Source of the DNA: Roseobacter sp.
Lineage (GTDB): Bacteria; Pseudomonadota; Alphaproteobacteria; Rhodobacterales; Rhodobacteraceae
Assembly (NCBI GenBank): GCA_024636425.1
Contig: JAGXHB010000077.1
Coordinates: 1-12,324, forward strand
Direction of reading: 5' to 3'
DNA: 12,324 bases
The translations under genes and the position numbers were made by a program. This document shows positions 1-6,451 of the stretch, piece after piece. The notes beneath the pieces are model-generated. The model searched no databases, was not told the origin of the DNA, and saw only the letters and a list, made by a program, of their open reading frames with translations. The stretch's first letter is position 1, and the number at the start of each line of letters is the position of its first letter.

Positions 1-390
1 CATCAGAATAAGGTCGCCCTGAACCTCGCCGTCTGTCACGCCACCGGTCGCCAACACCCGCGTCTCGAAACGGTGGCCCGCACCCAGCACTTCAAGCGCA
101 TAAAGCGCCGTTATCGCCTTGGTCACGCTGGCGGGCGGAAGTCCGACATCGGGGGCCAACACCTCGAGCATGCTGCCGGTTTCCGCGTCCGCCACGACAT
201 AACCCGTGCGCCCGTCCAGATTAGCCTTCTCGACCAATTCTGCAGCGGTCGGAATAGATTGGCGAAACAGATCGTCACCGCGCAGCACAGGCCGCAGCGA
301 TGTGGTTGGGGGCGCTGCCAATGCAGGAGCGGCGAACAGCCCTGCAGCAGCGGACCCAAGAAAGAAGCGGCGCGAAAATGATCTGGTCAT
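1..390 (-). CDS. dacB: D-alanyl-D-alanine carboxypeptidase, PBP4/DacB (S13) type, N-terminal part only
   Basis: Reading leftwards from an ATG at 388-390, 130 codons stay open to the window edge, so the 3' end is missing. The protein begins with a twin-arginine export signal (SRRFFLG near residue 6, then an Ala-rich stretch ending in ALA around residue 25), which points to folded export to the periplasm. The motif PASVTK at residues 86-91 fits the SxxK active site of penicillin-binding proteins, with Ser88 as nucleophile and Lys91 as base. The preceding GYVVADAETG and following TALYALEVLG...FETRVLATG patterns are typical of the PBP4 family, which trims or cleaves peptide cross-links in peptidoglycan. 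The SxN and KTG motifs would lie outside the window. Upstream there is only a weak Shine-Dalgarno-like GGTG. It is divergent from the DMT permease, with 58 bases between start codons. The family is fairly sure; the exact activity (carboxypeptidase versus endopeptidase) is not. Confidence 0.85.
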   Translation of the reverse strand, partial: MTRSFSRRFFLGSAAAGLFAAPALAAPPTTSLRPVLRGDDLFRQSIPTAAELVEKANLDGRTGYVVADAETGSMLEVLAPDVGLPPASVTKAITALYALEVLGAGHRFETRVLATGGVTDGEVQGDLILM

Positions 391-448
391 GACACCAGCT
401 TAAAGCCCACAGCGGCCAGCGTGACAAGCGTCTGCAATTCACATTTTC

Positions 449-1303
449 ATGGGACTGCCCGCGTGCTACGCCGACCTGATGCAGCGCGCCGTCCTGATCA
501 TGTTCATCGCCATGTCGCTGATCCCCGCCGGGGACAGCGCCGGCAAGGTTTTGACGTCGCAGCTTGGCGTCGCACCGGTGTTTGTTGCGTGGTCACGGTT
601 TGCCCTCGGGACGGTGTTCCTGATCCCGTTCATACCGCCACAAACGCGCGCCCTTTTCAGCAACTGGCGGATCTGGGTGCGCGCCTTGATGCTGTGCTGC
701 GGCATCACGAGCATCCAGACAGCCCTGCAAACCGAAGACGTGGCAAATGTCTTTGCCGCGTTCTTCGTCGGCCCGTTGCTCAGCTATGTGCTGGCCGCGA
801 TCTTTCTGCGCGAGCCGATCACGCTGTTGCGCAGCACTCTGATCCTGCTGGGGTTTGCGGGCGTCCTGCTTGTCGTGCGTCCCGGTTTCGGCATCACGCC
901 GGGGTTGATGTGGGCGCTGGCCGCGGGGTCATTCTACGGCGTGTTCCTGACGATGTCGCGCTGGCTGTCGGGGCTGGCCCCACCGCTGTCGCTGTCCTTC
1001 AGCCAGTTGATCATCAGCGCCGGTCTGTTGTTGCCCTTGGGGCTGTTGAACCTGCCCGAGATGTCCGCGCCGGTTGCCGCGCTGACCGCGACCAGCGCGC
1101 TGTGTTCCATGCTGGGCAATCTGCTGATGCTCTACGCCTACCGGCTGGCCCCTGCCACCAAGATCGCGCCGATGATCTATTTCCAGCTGCTGTCGGCGGT
1201 CGGACTGGGCTGGCTGCTGTTTGGCGCGCTGCCCGATCTTGTGACGTGGGTCGGGCTGGCTGTGATCCTTGGGGCGGGCATCACGTCAACGCGGCTACGC
1301 TGA
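449..1303 (+). CDS. EamA-family (DMT superfamily) membrane transporter
   Basis: The 284-residue product is very hydrophobic, with about ten predicted membrane segments arranged as two repeated halves (roughly residues 12-145 and 150-284), the usual layout and length of two-EamA-domain drug/metabolite transporters. Recognisable family patterns include the first helix ending in PAGDSAGK, the FVAWSRFALG segment of helix 2, and FFVGPLLSYVLAAIFLREP at the end of the first repeat. The substrate cannot be read from the sequence; relatives export amino acids, metabolites or drugs across the inner membrane. ATG 449 is the first start after an in-frame stop at 422, but an ATG at 479 gives a protein beginning MQRAVLIMF, which places the first helix closer to the N-terminus as in many relatives. 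Neither start has a clear ribosome site. The 3' end overlaps the convergent nadD by 9 bases. Confidence 0.85.
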   Translation: MGLPACYADLMQRAVLIMFIAMSLIPAGDSAGKVLTSQLGVAPVFVAWSRFALGTVFLIPFIPPQTRALFSNWRIWVRALMLCCGITSIQTALQTEDVANVFAAFFVGPLLSYVLAAIFLREPITLLRSTLILLGFAGVLLVVRPGFGITPGLMWALAAGSFYGVFLTMSRWLSGLAPPLSLSFSQLIISAGLLLPLGLLNLPEMSAPVAALTATSALCSMLGNLLMLYAYRLAPATKIAPMIYFQLLSAVGLGWLLFGALPDLVTWVGLAVILGAGITSTRLR

Positions 1304-1897
1304 CCATTTTCCGGCCGCCCGGATCGCGCTCGAACTGATATCGACCATCGGAACATTGACAAAACACCATGCGGGAGGGGCAGCACGCCCCAGAAGCTGG
1401 CTTTGCCCGCCCGCAATCCGGTAGTCCGCAAACAAGGCCGCTGCCCTGCTCATTCGGGCCGAAATGCGCTGTCCCGGTCGGGCCATGACGCCGATCGGGA
1501 CGGTTTTGACGATCTGTTGCCAATCCTGCCACAGGTGCAATTGTGCAAGGTTGTCCGCCCCCATCAGCCACACGAACCGCACCAAAGGATAGCGCGCCCG
1601 CAGCGCTGCCAGCGTCTGCGCCGTATAGCGCGTGCCAAGATGCGCTTCGATCTCGGTAACATCGACCCTCGGATGCTGCATCACGTCGCGCGCCCGCAAA
1701 ATGCGTTGATCCAGCGGCGCCGGCCCCTTCACCTTGAGAGGATTGCCAGGGCTGACCAGCCACCACACACGATCAAGGCCAAACCGTTTCAGGGCCTCGC
1801 GCGTGATATGCGCATGGCCCGCATGTGCCGGATCGAATGATCCGCCCAACAACCCGATCACCTGACCGGGTGCTGCATATGGAAAAGGATTGCCCAA
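1295..1897 (-). CDS. nadD: nicotinate-nucleotide adenylyltransferase
   Basis: NadD transfers AMP from ATP to nicotinate mononucleotide, giving deamido-NAD in the cytoplasmic NAD synthesis pathway. The sequence shows the nucleotidyltransferase signature GGSFDPAHAGH (residues 18-28 with this start), LMGADN in the middle for nucleotide binding, and the C-terminal ISSSAIR motif (about 187-193). At 200 residues the length is normal. There is no ATG before the signature, so the gene must use TTG or GTG. Candidates are TTG 1915, TTG 1897 and GTG 1861. I prefer TTG 1897 because AGGGG at 1907-1911 (minus strand) lies 9 bases ahead of it. That ribosome site is part of the 3' arm of the terminator hairpin of the preceding symporter gene, an unusual arrangement. 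The gene converges on and overlaps the EamA transporter by 9 bases. Function is confident, the start is not. Confidence 0.92.
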   Translation of the reverse strand: MGNPFPYAAPGQVIGLLGGSFDPAHAGHAHITREALKRFGLDRVWWLVSPGNPLKVKGPAPLDQRILRARDVMQHPRVDVTEIEAHLGTRYTAQTLAALRARYPLVRFVWLMGADNLAQLHLWQDWQQIVKTVPIGVMARPGQRISARMSRAAALFADYRIAGGQSQLLGRAAPPAWCFVNVPMVDISSSAIRAAGKWSA

Positions 1898-1929
1898 AGA
1901 AAACGGCCCCTGCAACGTTACAGGGGCCG
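1896..1929 (-). terminator. rho-independent terminator after the AGCS symporter gene
   Basis: On the minus strand a perfect 9-base-pair GC-rich stem (CGGCCCCTG at 1921-1929 with CAGGGGCCG at 1904-1912) encloses an 8-base loop and is followed by TTTTCTTT. It begins about 40 bases after the symporter stop codon. On the plus strand the stem is followed by AAAGG, so it points only to minus-strand termination. The T-rich tail runs into the probable nadD start codon. Confidence 0.75.
1907..1911 (-). promoter_or_regulatory. candidate ribosome binding site of nadD inside a hairpin arm
   Basis: AGGGG on the minus strand is 9 bases upstream of TTG 1897 and is the best Shine-Dalgarno match before any nadD start candidate. 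The same bases pair in the terminator stem at 1904-1929. In transcripts reading through from the symporter the site would be hidden in the stem. This is an inference from base complementarity. Confidence 0.4.
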
Positions 1930-1958
1930 AAAGGACGGGCTTATCCGCCCATTGTCAA
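1930..1958 (-). promoter_or_regulatory. possible promoter for nadD
   Basis: A perfect TTGACA hexamer lies on the minus strand at 1953-1958, just after the symporter stop codon. At a 17-base spacer the corresponding -10 position reads TCCTTT (1930-1935), a poor match to TATAAT, so this is a half-supported promoter. If real, transcription would start within or just before the terminator hairpin and could supply nadD separately from usp-AGCS. Confidence 0.25.
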
Positions 1959-1969
1959 CTCAAGTCGTT

Positions 1970-3523
1970 CTATTCGGTGAACTTCTTGATCTCGCCCGAC
2001 TTCAGCCGCGTCACATAGCTGGCCAACTCGCGCTTCACGATCGGCATCAGCAGATACAGTGCGATGATGTTGACGATCGCCATCGAGAACAGCATCGCGT
2101 CCGAGAAGTCGATCACCGGTCCAAGGCTCGCTGCCGCCCCGATGACGATGAAGACGCAAAAGATGATCTTGAAGACCAGCTCCTTCATCTTGCCTTCGCC
2201 AAAGATGTAGGTCCACGCCTTCAGCCCGTAATACGACCAGCTGATCATGGTCGAGAACGCAAAGAGCACGACCGCGACCATCAGCAGAACCGGGAACCAC
2301 GAAAACGCCTTGGCATAGGCGGCAGATGTGAGTGCGACGCCCGACACATCCCCTTCGGTCGCGATGCGGCCCGCTTCTGTGTTCCAGATGTAAAGTCCGG
2401 TTTCAGGGTCGACGTTCATCACACCGCTGATGACGATAACCAAGGCCGTCATCGTACAGATCACGACCGTATCGATGAACGGCTCCAGAAGCGCCACATA
2501 CCCTTCGGTTACCGGTTCTTTCGTCCGGACGGCAGAGTGTGCAATGGCCGCTGAGCCGATCCCCGCCTCGTTCGAGAACGCAGCACGTCTGAAGCCCTGG
2601 ATCAACGCGCCGGTAAAGCCACCGACGACACCCAGTCCCGTAAAGGCGCCCACAAAGATCTGGCCGAACGCCCAACCGATCTGGTCAAAGTTGATCAGCA
2701 GGATCAGCAGCGACACGACGACGTAGAAGACCCCCATGAAAGGCACGACCTTCTCCGTCACCCGTGCGATGGATTTCAGACCGCCCGCGATCACGGCAAA
2801 CGTAATGCAAGCAAGAACGACACCCGTGATCCAGCCCGGATAATCGCCCAGCACACCGGAAAGCTGCGCATGGGCCTGGTTGGCCTGGAACATGTTGCCA
2901 CCGCCAAGTGCGCCGAGGATGGTGAAGATACTGAACACGATTGCCATGAAGCCACCCAAGGGCAGACCGCGTTCGGCAAAACCTTTGGTGATGTAATACA
3001 TTGGCCCGCCCGAGACGCTGCCGTCAGGGTATTCGTTGCGGTACTTCACACCCAGCGTACATTCGGTGAACTTCGTGGCCATGCCGAACAGACCGGCGAT
3101 GACCATCCAGAAGGTGGCACCCGGCCCGCCGATACTGACCGCCACCGCAACACCAGCGATGTTGCCAAGCCCGACAGTACCCGAAAGCGCGGTCGCAAGC
3201 GCCTGAAAGTGGCTGACCTCGCCCGCGTCGTCGGGATCGGAATAGTCCCCCCTGACAAGCTGGATCGAATGCCAGAACCCCTTGAACTGGATCGCGCCGA
3301 AATAGACGGTGAAGACAACGGCACCCACAACCAGCCACATCGCGATCCAGGAAAAGTTGGTGCCCGGCAGATCCGCAAAGATGAGGGACACATACCAGCC
3401 GGTATAGTCCGCAAAGATGTCGTTGATGCGCTGGTCAATGCCAACGGCGTCTTGCGCCGAAGCGATAGCAGGCAAACCGGAGGCCATGGCAGCGCCAAGA
3501 CCTGTTGCAAGAAATCTGTTCAT
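1970..3523 (-). CDS. sodium:alanine/glycine symporter, AGCS family
   Basis: This inner-membrane protein couples sodium (or proton) influx to uptake of small neutral amino acids such as alanine or glycine. The 517-residue length and many hydrophobic segments match the family. Diagnostic stretches are GTVGLGNIAGVAVAV (115-129), the signature GGPGATFWMVIAGLFG (132-147) and GGPMYY (172-177), followed later by the conserved GFRRAAFSNEAGIGSA segment. The first 24 residues look like a signal peptide (basic start, Ala/Gly-rich core, ASAQ), as seen in a number of proteobacterial AGCS proteins. I chose ATG 3523 because AAAGG precedes it by 7 bases. An in-frame ATG at 3538 overlaps the stop codon of the upstream usp gene as ATGA but has no ribosome site. 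The two genes clearly form one transcription unit. The exact substrate is not determinable here. Confidence 0.93.
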   Translation of the reverse strand: MNRFLATGLGAAMASGLPAIASAQDAVGIDQRINDIFADYTGWYVSLIFADLPGTNFSWIAMWLVVGAVVFTVYFGAIQFKGFWHSIQLVRGDYSDPDDAGEVSHFQALATALSGTVGLGNIAGVAVAVSIGGPGATFWMVIAGLFGMATKFTECTLGVKYRNEYPDGSVSGGPMYYITKGFAERGLPLGGFMAIVFSIFTILGALGGGNMFQANQAHAQLSGVLGDYPGWITGVVLACITFAVIAGGLKSIARVTEKVVPFMGVFYVVVSLLILLINFDQIGWAFGQIFVGAFTGLGVVGGFTGALIQGFRRAAFSNEAGIGSAAIAHSAVRTKEPVTEGYVALLEPFIDTVVICTMTALVIVISGVMNVDPETGLYIWNTEAGRIATEGDVSGVALTSAAYAKAFSWFPVLLMVAVVLFAFSTMISWSYYGLKAWTYIFGEGKMKELVFKIIFCVFIVIGAAASLGPVIDFSDAMLFSMAIVNIIALYLLMPIVKRELASYVTRLKSGEIKKFTE

Positions 3524-3534
3524 GGTCGGACCTT

Positions 3535-3975
3535 TCATGGGATGATCGTGACGGGCACGCTGGACGCAACGGCAAGCCGCCCTGTCACACCGCCGAACAC
3601 GCGCTCTTTGATACCGCGCAGACCGACCCGGCCCACGACAATCTGCTGCGCACCGATCTTCTTGGCGATCGCATCCAGAATATCCGCGACATCACCGTGC
3701 CGCACGATCCCTTCCACCGACAAACCGGCATCGGTCATTTTCTTGACCGCCGGATCAAGGATCCGTTCCCGCGCCAGCGACAGTTCTTCTTCGCGGCGCT
3801 TGTGGCGCTGGTCGTTCTCTTCGGATGTCTGAAAGCTGAACGGTGACCATTCGATTACATAGACCAGCTTCAGATCGCATTCTCCGATCAGTTTGGCCTG
3901 CGCCGAAGCAAAGTCGAGCGCGCGTGAGCCAGCTTCGCCTCCGTCAAGCCCCACAACGATTGTGGATTTTTTCAT
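3535..3975 (-). CDS. universal stress protein (UspA family)
   Basis: A single Usp domain of 146 residues, starting MKKSTIVVGLDGGE, with the usual alternating beta/alpha pattern, an HGD motif (residues 93-95) and a C-terminal nucleotide-binding loop. The loop follows the pattern Gly115-x2-Gly118-x9-Gly128, but the next residue is Gly129 where ATP-binding members have Ser or Thr, so ATP binding may be altered. The protein is cytoplasmic. The start at 3975 is supported by AGGGATAGGGAC immediately upstream; an extension to 4056 lacks Usp similarity. The stop codon sits 11 bases before the preferred start of the AGCS symporter gene, implying one operon. Usp proteins encoded beside transporters, such as TeaD with the TeaABC ectoine transporter, can modulate the transporter; a similar link here is inference. 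Confidence 0.92.
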   Translation of the reverse strand: MKKSTIVVGLDGGEAGSRALDFASAQAKLIGECDLKLVYVIEWSPFSFQTSEENDQRHKRREEELSLARERILDPAVKKMTDAGLSVEGIVRHGDVADILDAIAKKIGAQQIVVGRVGLRGIKERVFGGVTGRLAVASSVPVTIIP

Positions 3976-4081
3976 GTCCCTATCCCTTTTGGTGCTGTGC
4001 CACCGCTTGAACGCGGCAGATTCTTCAGGTGGTTTGACCCCTGATCGGAAAATCATAATCGATCCCGAAAAATGAAGCTGA

Positions 4082-4119
4082 CCTGAATTCGGACGTTTCT
4101 CGGGACATCGGCCTGAATT
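4082..4119 (-). repeat. paired AATTCAGG direct repeats upstream of usp
   Basis: The octamer AATTCAGG on the minus strand occurs at 4082-4089 and again at 4112-4119. The 30-base period is close to three helical turns, and both lie in the 197-base gap between the MOSC stop and the usp start. Such spacing could suit a regulator, but eight-base repeats also arise by chance. Confidence 0.3.
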
Positions 4120-4172
4120 TCACGGTCTGCATCATCCGTTTACACCGTTCTGAAGCCCCCTTCCCTTGAGGA

Positions 4173-4640
4173 TCAGATCGGGGCTACTGCATCACCCACA
4201 CGGATCAGACCGGGCTGCAGCACGCTTGCACACCAACCGCCATGGCCGCGCACTGCCGAATATCCACCCTTGCCCAAGGTTTCTTCCATGCGGCTGCACG
4301 GCGCGCAGATCACGTCGATCGACACCACAACATTGCCGATCCGCACCTGCCGCCCCTTGAGCGCCGCAAGATTGATCCCCGACACAAGAAGATTTCGCCG
4401 CAGCATTTCGGGTGCCACCGGTCCCTGCCCCATCATGGCACCGATCACCGGCAGATGTTCGGCCTGTATCAACGTCACTGCGCGTTTGCCGGGGCGGGCA
4501 TGATCACCCTTCAACCCGTCTTCCCCGACCTCGATCTCGGGCACGCAGGCCATATCCAGCCGCCGCGCCGGTCTAATGCCGATCCATGTCACCTGACCCG
4601 CCTGTGCATAACCTGCAATCAATGCCTTCAAATCTGGCAT
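4173..4640 (-). CDS. MOSC domain-containing protein
   Basis: The 155-residue product is a stand-alone MOSC domain, a family linked to molybdenum cofactor binding and sulfur transfer (MOCO sulfurase C-terminal domain). Visible conserved parts are WIGIRP near the start (residues 19-24), GLKGD (42-46), TLIQAEHL (56-63), RRNLLVSG (81-88) and ICAPCSRMEETLG (111-123). Cys115 is at the conserved position thought to carry sulfur, followed by RGHGGW. ATG 4640 is chosen because upstream codons carry no MOSC similarity and would overlap the divergent ettA promoter region; a GGGGG run lies ahead of it. It is divergent from ettA (90 bases between starts). No molybdoenzyme gene is visible in the window, so the partner is unknown. 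Confidence 0.88.
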   Translation of the reverse strand: MPDLKALIAGYAQAGQVTWIGIRPARRLDMACVPEIEVGEDGLKGDHARPGKRAVTLIQAEHLPVIGAMMGQGPVAPEMLRRNLLVSGINLAALKGRQVRIGNVVVSIDVICAPCSRMEETLGKGGYSAVRGHGGWCASVLQPGLIRVGDAVAPI

Positions 4641-4662
4641 GGAGCCCCCATCTATTGAGTGT

Positions 4663-4691
4663 TTGATTTTGCCCCCTTTGGGCGATATTGC
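4663..4691 (+). promoter_or_regulatory. possible ettA promoter
   Basis: TTGATT (4663-4668) and TATTGC (4686-4691) are separated by 17 bases and lie 40 bases upstream of the ettA start. Both boxes match the sigma-70 consensus only partly. It is the best-spaced pair I see in the short divergent gap, but it is unproven. Confidence 0.3.
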
Positions 4692-4730
4692 ACGTCCCAA
4701 ACCCATACGCAGTTTATCCGAGGATTCCCA

Positions 4731-6386
4731 ATGGCCGCCTATCAGTATGTCTATCACATGTCCGGGGTCTCAAAGACCTATCCGGGTGGCAAGAAATGCT
4801 TCGACAATATCAATCTCAACTTCTTGCCCGGCGTGAAAATCGGCGTGGTCGGGGTCAACGGCTCCGGTAAATCCACGCTGATGAAAATCATGGCTGGCAA
4901 GGACAAGGATTTCTCGGGCGAAGCTTGGGTCGCTGAAGGTGCCAAGGTCGGCTATCTGGAGCAGGAACCCTATCTGGACCCTGCACTGACCGTGCGTGAA
5001 AACGTGATGCTGGGCGTCAAGAAGAAGAAGGACATCCTGGATCGCTACAATGACCTGGCGATGAACTATTCGGATGAAACCGCCGACGAGATGTCGCAAT
5101 TGCAAGACCAGATCGACGCGGAAAACCTGTGGGATCTGGACAGCCAGATCGACGTGGCGATGGAAGCCTTGCGCTGCCCGGCCGACGATGCGGACGTGAC
5201 CAAGCTGTCTGGCGGTGAAGCGCGCCGCGTGGCGCTGTGCAAGCTGCTGCTTGAAGCGCCCGAAATGCTGCTGCTTGATGAGCCGACCAACCACCTTGAC
5301 GCCGAAACCATCGCGTGGCTGCAACAGCACCTGATCGACTACAAGGGAACGATCCTGATCGTCACCCACGACCGTTATTTCCTTGATAACATCACAAGCT
5401 GGATCCTCGAACTGGATCGCGGCAACGGCATCCCCTACGAGGGGAACTATTCCAGCTGGGTCGACCAGAAAGCCAAACGGCTTGAACAGGAAGCCCGTGA
5501 GGATAAGTCCAAGCAAAAGACCCTGTCGCGCGAACTTGAATGGATGCGTCAGGGGGCCAAGGCCCGTCAGGCGAAATCCAAGGCGCGTATCAACGCCTAT
5601 AACGAAATGGCAGACAGCTCAGAGCGTGAACGCCTGACCCGCGCGCAGATCGTCATTCCGAACGGTCCCCGGCTTGGCAACAAGGTGCTCGAGGTCGAAG
5701 GGCTGTCCAAGGCCATGGGCGACAAGCTGTTGATCGAGAACCTCGAATTTTCGCTGCCCCCCGGTGGTATCGTCGGCGTGATCGGGCCCAACGGTGCGGG
5801 TAAATCGACGCTGTTCAAGATGATCACCGGCCACGAACAACCCGACACAGGTGCCATCAGCCTGGGCGACACGGTCGAGCTGTCTTACGTCGACCAGTCG
5901 CGCGATGACCTGAACGCAGACGACAACGTCTGGCAGGCGATTTCAGGCGGAGCCGAGATCATCCAGCTTGGGGATGCAGAGATCAATTCACGTGCCTATT
6001 GTGGTGCCTTCAACTTCAAGGGCGGCGACCAGCAGAAAAAAGTCGGCTTGCTGTCGGGCGGTGAACGCAACCGCGTCCACATGGCACGACTGCTGAAAGA
6101 AGGCGGCAACGTGCTGCTGCTCGATGAACCGACAAACGATCTGGACGTCGAAACCCTGCGTGCGCTTGAAGATGCGTTGGTGGATTTTGCAGGCTGCGCC
6201 GTGGTCATTTCGCACGACCGTTTCTTCCTCGACCGGATTTGCACCCACATCCTCGCATTCGAAGGCAATGCCCATGTCGAATGGTTCGAAGGCGGGTTCT
6301 CGGACTATGAAGAAGACAAGAAGCGCCGCCTTGGTGACGATGCGATGGAGCCCAAGCGCCTGAAGCACAAGAAGTTCTCGCGCTGA
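4731..6386 (+). CDS. ettA: energy-dependent translational throttle protein EttA (ABC-F ATPase)
   Basis: EttA is a soluble ABC-F ATPase that binds the ribosomal E site and gates the first elongation step according to energy status. The 551-residue protein has two ABC domains. The first has Walker A GVNGSGKST (41-49), signature LSGGE (159-163), Walker B with catalytic Glu184 in LLDEPTNHLD, and THD (212-214). The second has Walker A GPNGAGKST (352-360), signature LSGGE (441-445), catalytic Glu466 in LLDEPTNDLD, and SHD. The insert at about 95-140 is the arm subdomain, and the charged linker at 240-310 carries the P-site tRNA interaction motif region. The N-terminus MAAYQYVYHM and Lys-rich C-terminus are typical of EttA rather than Uup or other ABC-F proteins. 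GAGG 7 bases ahead of ATG 4731 fixes the start over an upstream in-frame ATG at 4659. It ends in a strong terminator. Confidence 0.96.
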   Translation: MAAYQYVYHMSGVSKTYPGGKKCFDNINLNFLPGVKIGVVGVNGSGKSTLMKIMAGKDKDFSGEAWVAEGAKVGYLEQEPYLDPALTVRENVMLGVKKKKDILDRYNDLAMNYSDETADEMSQLQDQIDAENLWDLDSQIDVAMEALRCPADDADVTKLSGGEARRVALCKLLLEAPEMLLLDEPTNHLDAETIAWLQQHLIDYKGTILIVTHDRYFLDNITSWILELDRGNGIPYEGNYSSWVDQKAKRLEQEAREDKSKQKTLSRELEWMRQGAKARQAKSKARINAYNEMADSSERERLTRAQIVIPNGPRLGNKVLEVEGLSKAMGDKLLIENLEFSLPPGGIVGVIGPNGAGKSTLFKMITGHEQPDTGAISLGDTVELSYVDQSRDDLNADDNVWQAISGGAEIIQLGDAEINSRAYCGAFNFKGGDQQKKVGLLSGGERNRVHMARLLKEGGNVLLLDEPTNDLDVETLRALEDALVDFAGCAVVISHDRFFLDRICTHILAFEGNAHVEWFEGGFSDYEEDKKRRLGDDAMEPKRLKHKKFSR

Positions 6387-6411
6387 TTGATTGGCATCGT
6401 TGAAACACTGG

Positions 6412-6440
6412 ACGGGGGCTTCGATCGAAGCCCCCGTTTT
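6412..6440 (+). terminator. rho-independent terminator of ettA
   Basis: A perfect 24-base palindrome (6413-6436, CGGGGGCTTC / GAAGCCCCCG around GATC) is followed by TTTT, 26 bases after the ettA stop codon. The minus strand lacks a T run after the stem, so it serves ettA and not the convergent response regulator gene. Confidence 0.88.
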
Positions 6441-6451
6441 GACGTCCGGCT

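Noticed and set aside
421..1338. A 305-codon open frame on the plus strand overlapping the EamA gene
   Set aside because: The product is Arg/Asp/Ala-rich with no domain pattern; it is the shifted-frame shadow of the transporter.
2870..3832. A 320-codon plus-strand open frame opposite the AGCS and usp genes
   Set aside because: Low-complexity charged product; the opposite strand encodes two clear families across the same bases.
3976..4172. Possible glycine riboswitch ahead of usp-AGCS
   Set aside because: Looked for because the operon carries an alanine/glycine symporter; no recognisable aptamer core was found on the minus strand.
4663..4670. TTGAT element suggesting an FNR/FixK box in the MOSC-ettA gap
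   Set aside because: The required ATCAA half at the correct spacing is absent.
4770..5516. A 248-codon minus-strand open frame inside ettA
   Set aside because: Antisense of a clear ABC-F protein; no recognisable domain.
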